Shown: positions 6,939 to 6,976 of the stretch, piece after piece | Layout of the letters: every line of letters begins with the position of its first letter | Numbering within the stretch: position 1 is the first letter of the stretch | Assembly (NCBI GenBank): GCA_009885605.1 | Contig: VFKK01000097.1 | Coordinates: forward strand, 1-6,976 | Length of the DNA: 6,976 bases | Source: Cyclobacteriaceae bacterium | GTDB lineage: Bacteria; Bacteroidota; Bacteroidia; Cytophagales; Cyclobacteriaceae | Direction: 5' to 3' | Position numbers and translations under genes: made by a program | Notes under the pieces: generated by a model | Database searches by the model: none | Told to the model about the DNA's origin: nothing | What the model saw: only the letters and a program-made list of their open reading frames with translations

Positions 6939-6976
6939 ATCATTAAAATCACGCCTTGAAGATACCCGAATTTGCT

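Overview
The window looks like ordinary chromosomal DNA from a Bacteroidota bacterium. Ribosome-binding sites are mostly absent and AT-rich, the secreted proteins have short Sec signal peptides cleaved just before glutamine (…GIA|QQ, …SFS|QKK), and several genes belong to families I associate with Cytophagales/Flavobacteriia. An Algoriphagus- or Cyclobacterium-like organism is a guess, not a demonstration. Coding density is very high, and I saw no tRNA, rRNA, CRISPR array, insertion sequence or phage gene. No stretch longer than about 40 bases is without a gene.

Left half, plus strand (1-3776): the C-terminal part of a Bacteroidota protein of unknown function, cut by the window edge. It is followed 21 bases later by a secreted gamma-glutamyltransferase-like Ntn-hydrolase (460-2301), and 20 bases after that by a secreted M20-family amidohydrolase resembling AbgB (2322-3776). 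The last two look like one transcription unit producing two exported amide-bond hydrolases. A strong hairpin with a T-run ends the unit at 3780-3809.

Right half, minus strand (6976 back to 3808): a compact, probably co-transcribed set of four genes. In order of transcription these are a small class I SAM-dependent methyltransferase of the PmtA/KsgA-like type, a DUF3253 winged-helix-like protein, methionine sulfoxide reductase MsrA, and a 557-residue protein of a Bacteroidota family that I recall as DUF6909. The C-terminal half of the last protein carries motifs like those of the nucleoside phosphorylase/MTA-SAH nucleosidase fold. The two transcription units converge on the shared hairpin.

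No obviously new multi-gene system is present. The most interesting points are: (1) the GGT-like enzyme keeps the autocatalytic threonine but appears to have lost the residues that hold the gamma-glutamyl carboxylate and amino groups, so its substrate is probably not glutathione; (2) it is paired with an exported AbgB-like amidohydrolase; and (3) the DUF6909-like protein may hide a nucleoside-phosphorylase-like domain, next to a SAM-dependent methyltransferase and MsrA. Family assignments and alignments here come from memory of the families and were not computed.
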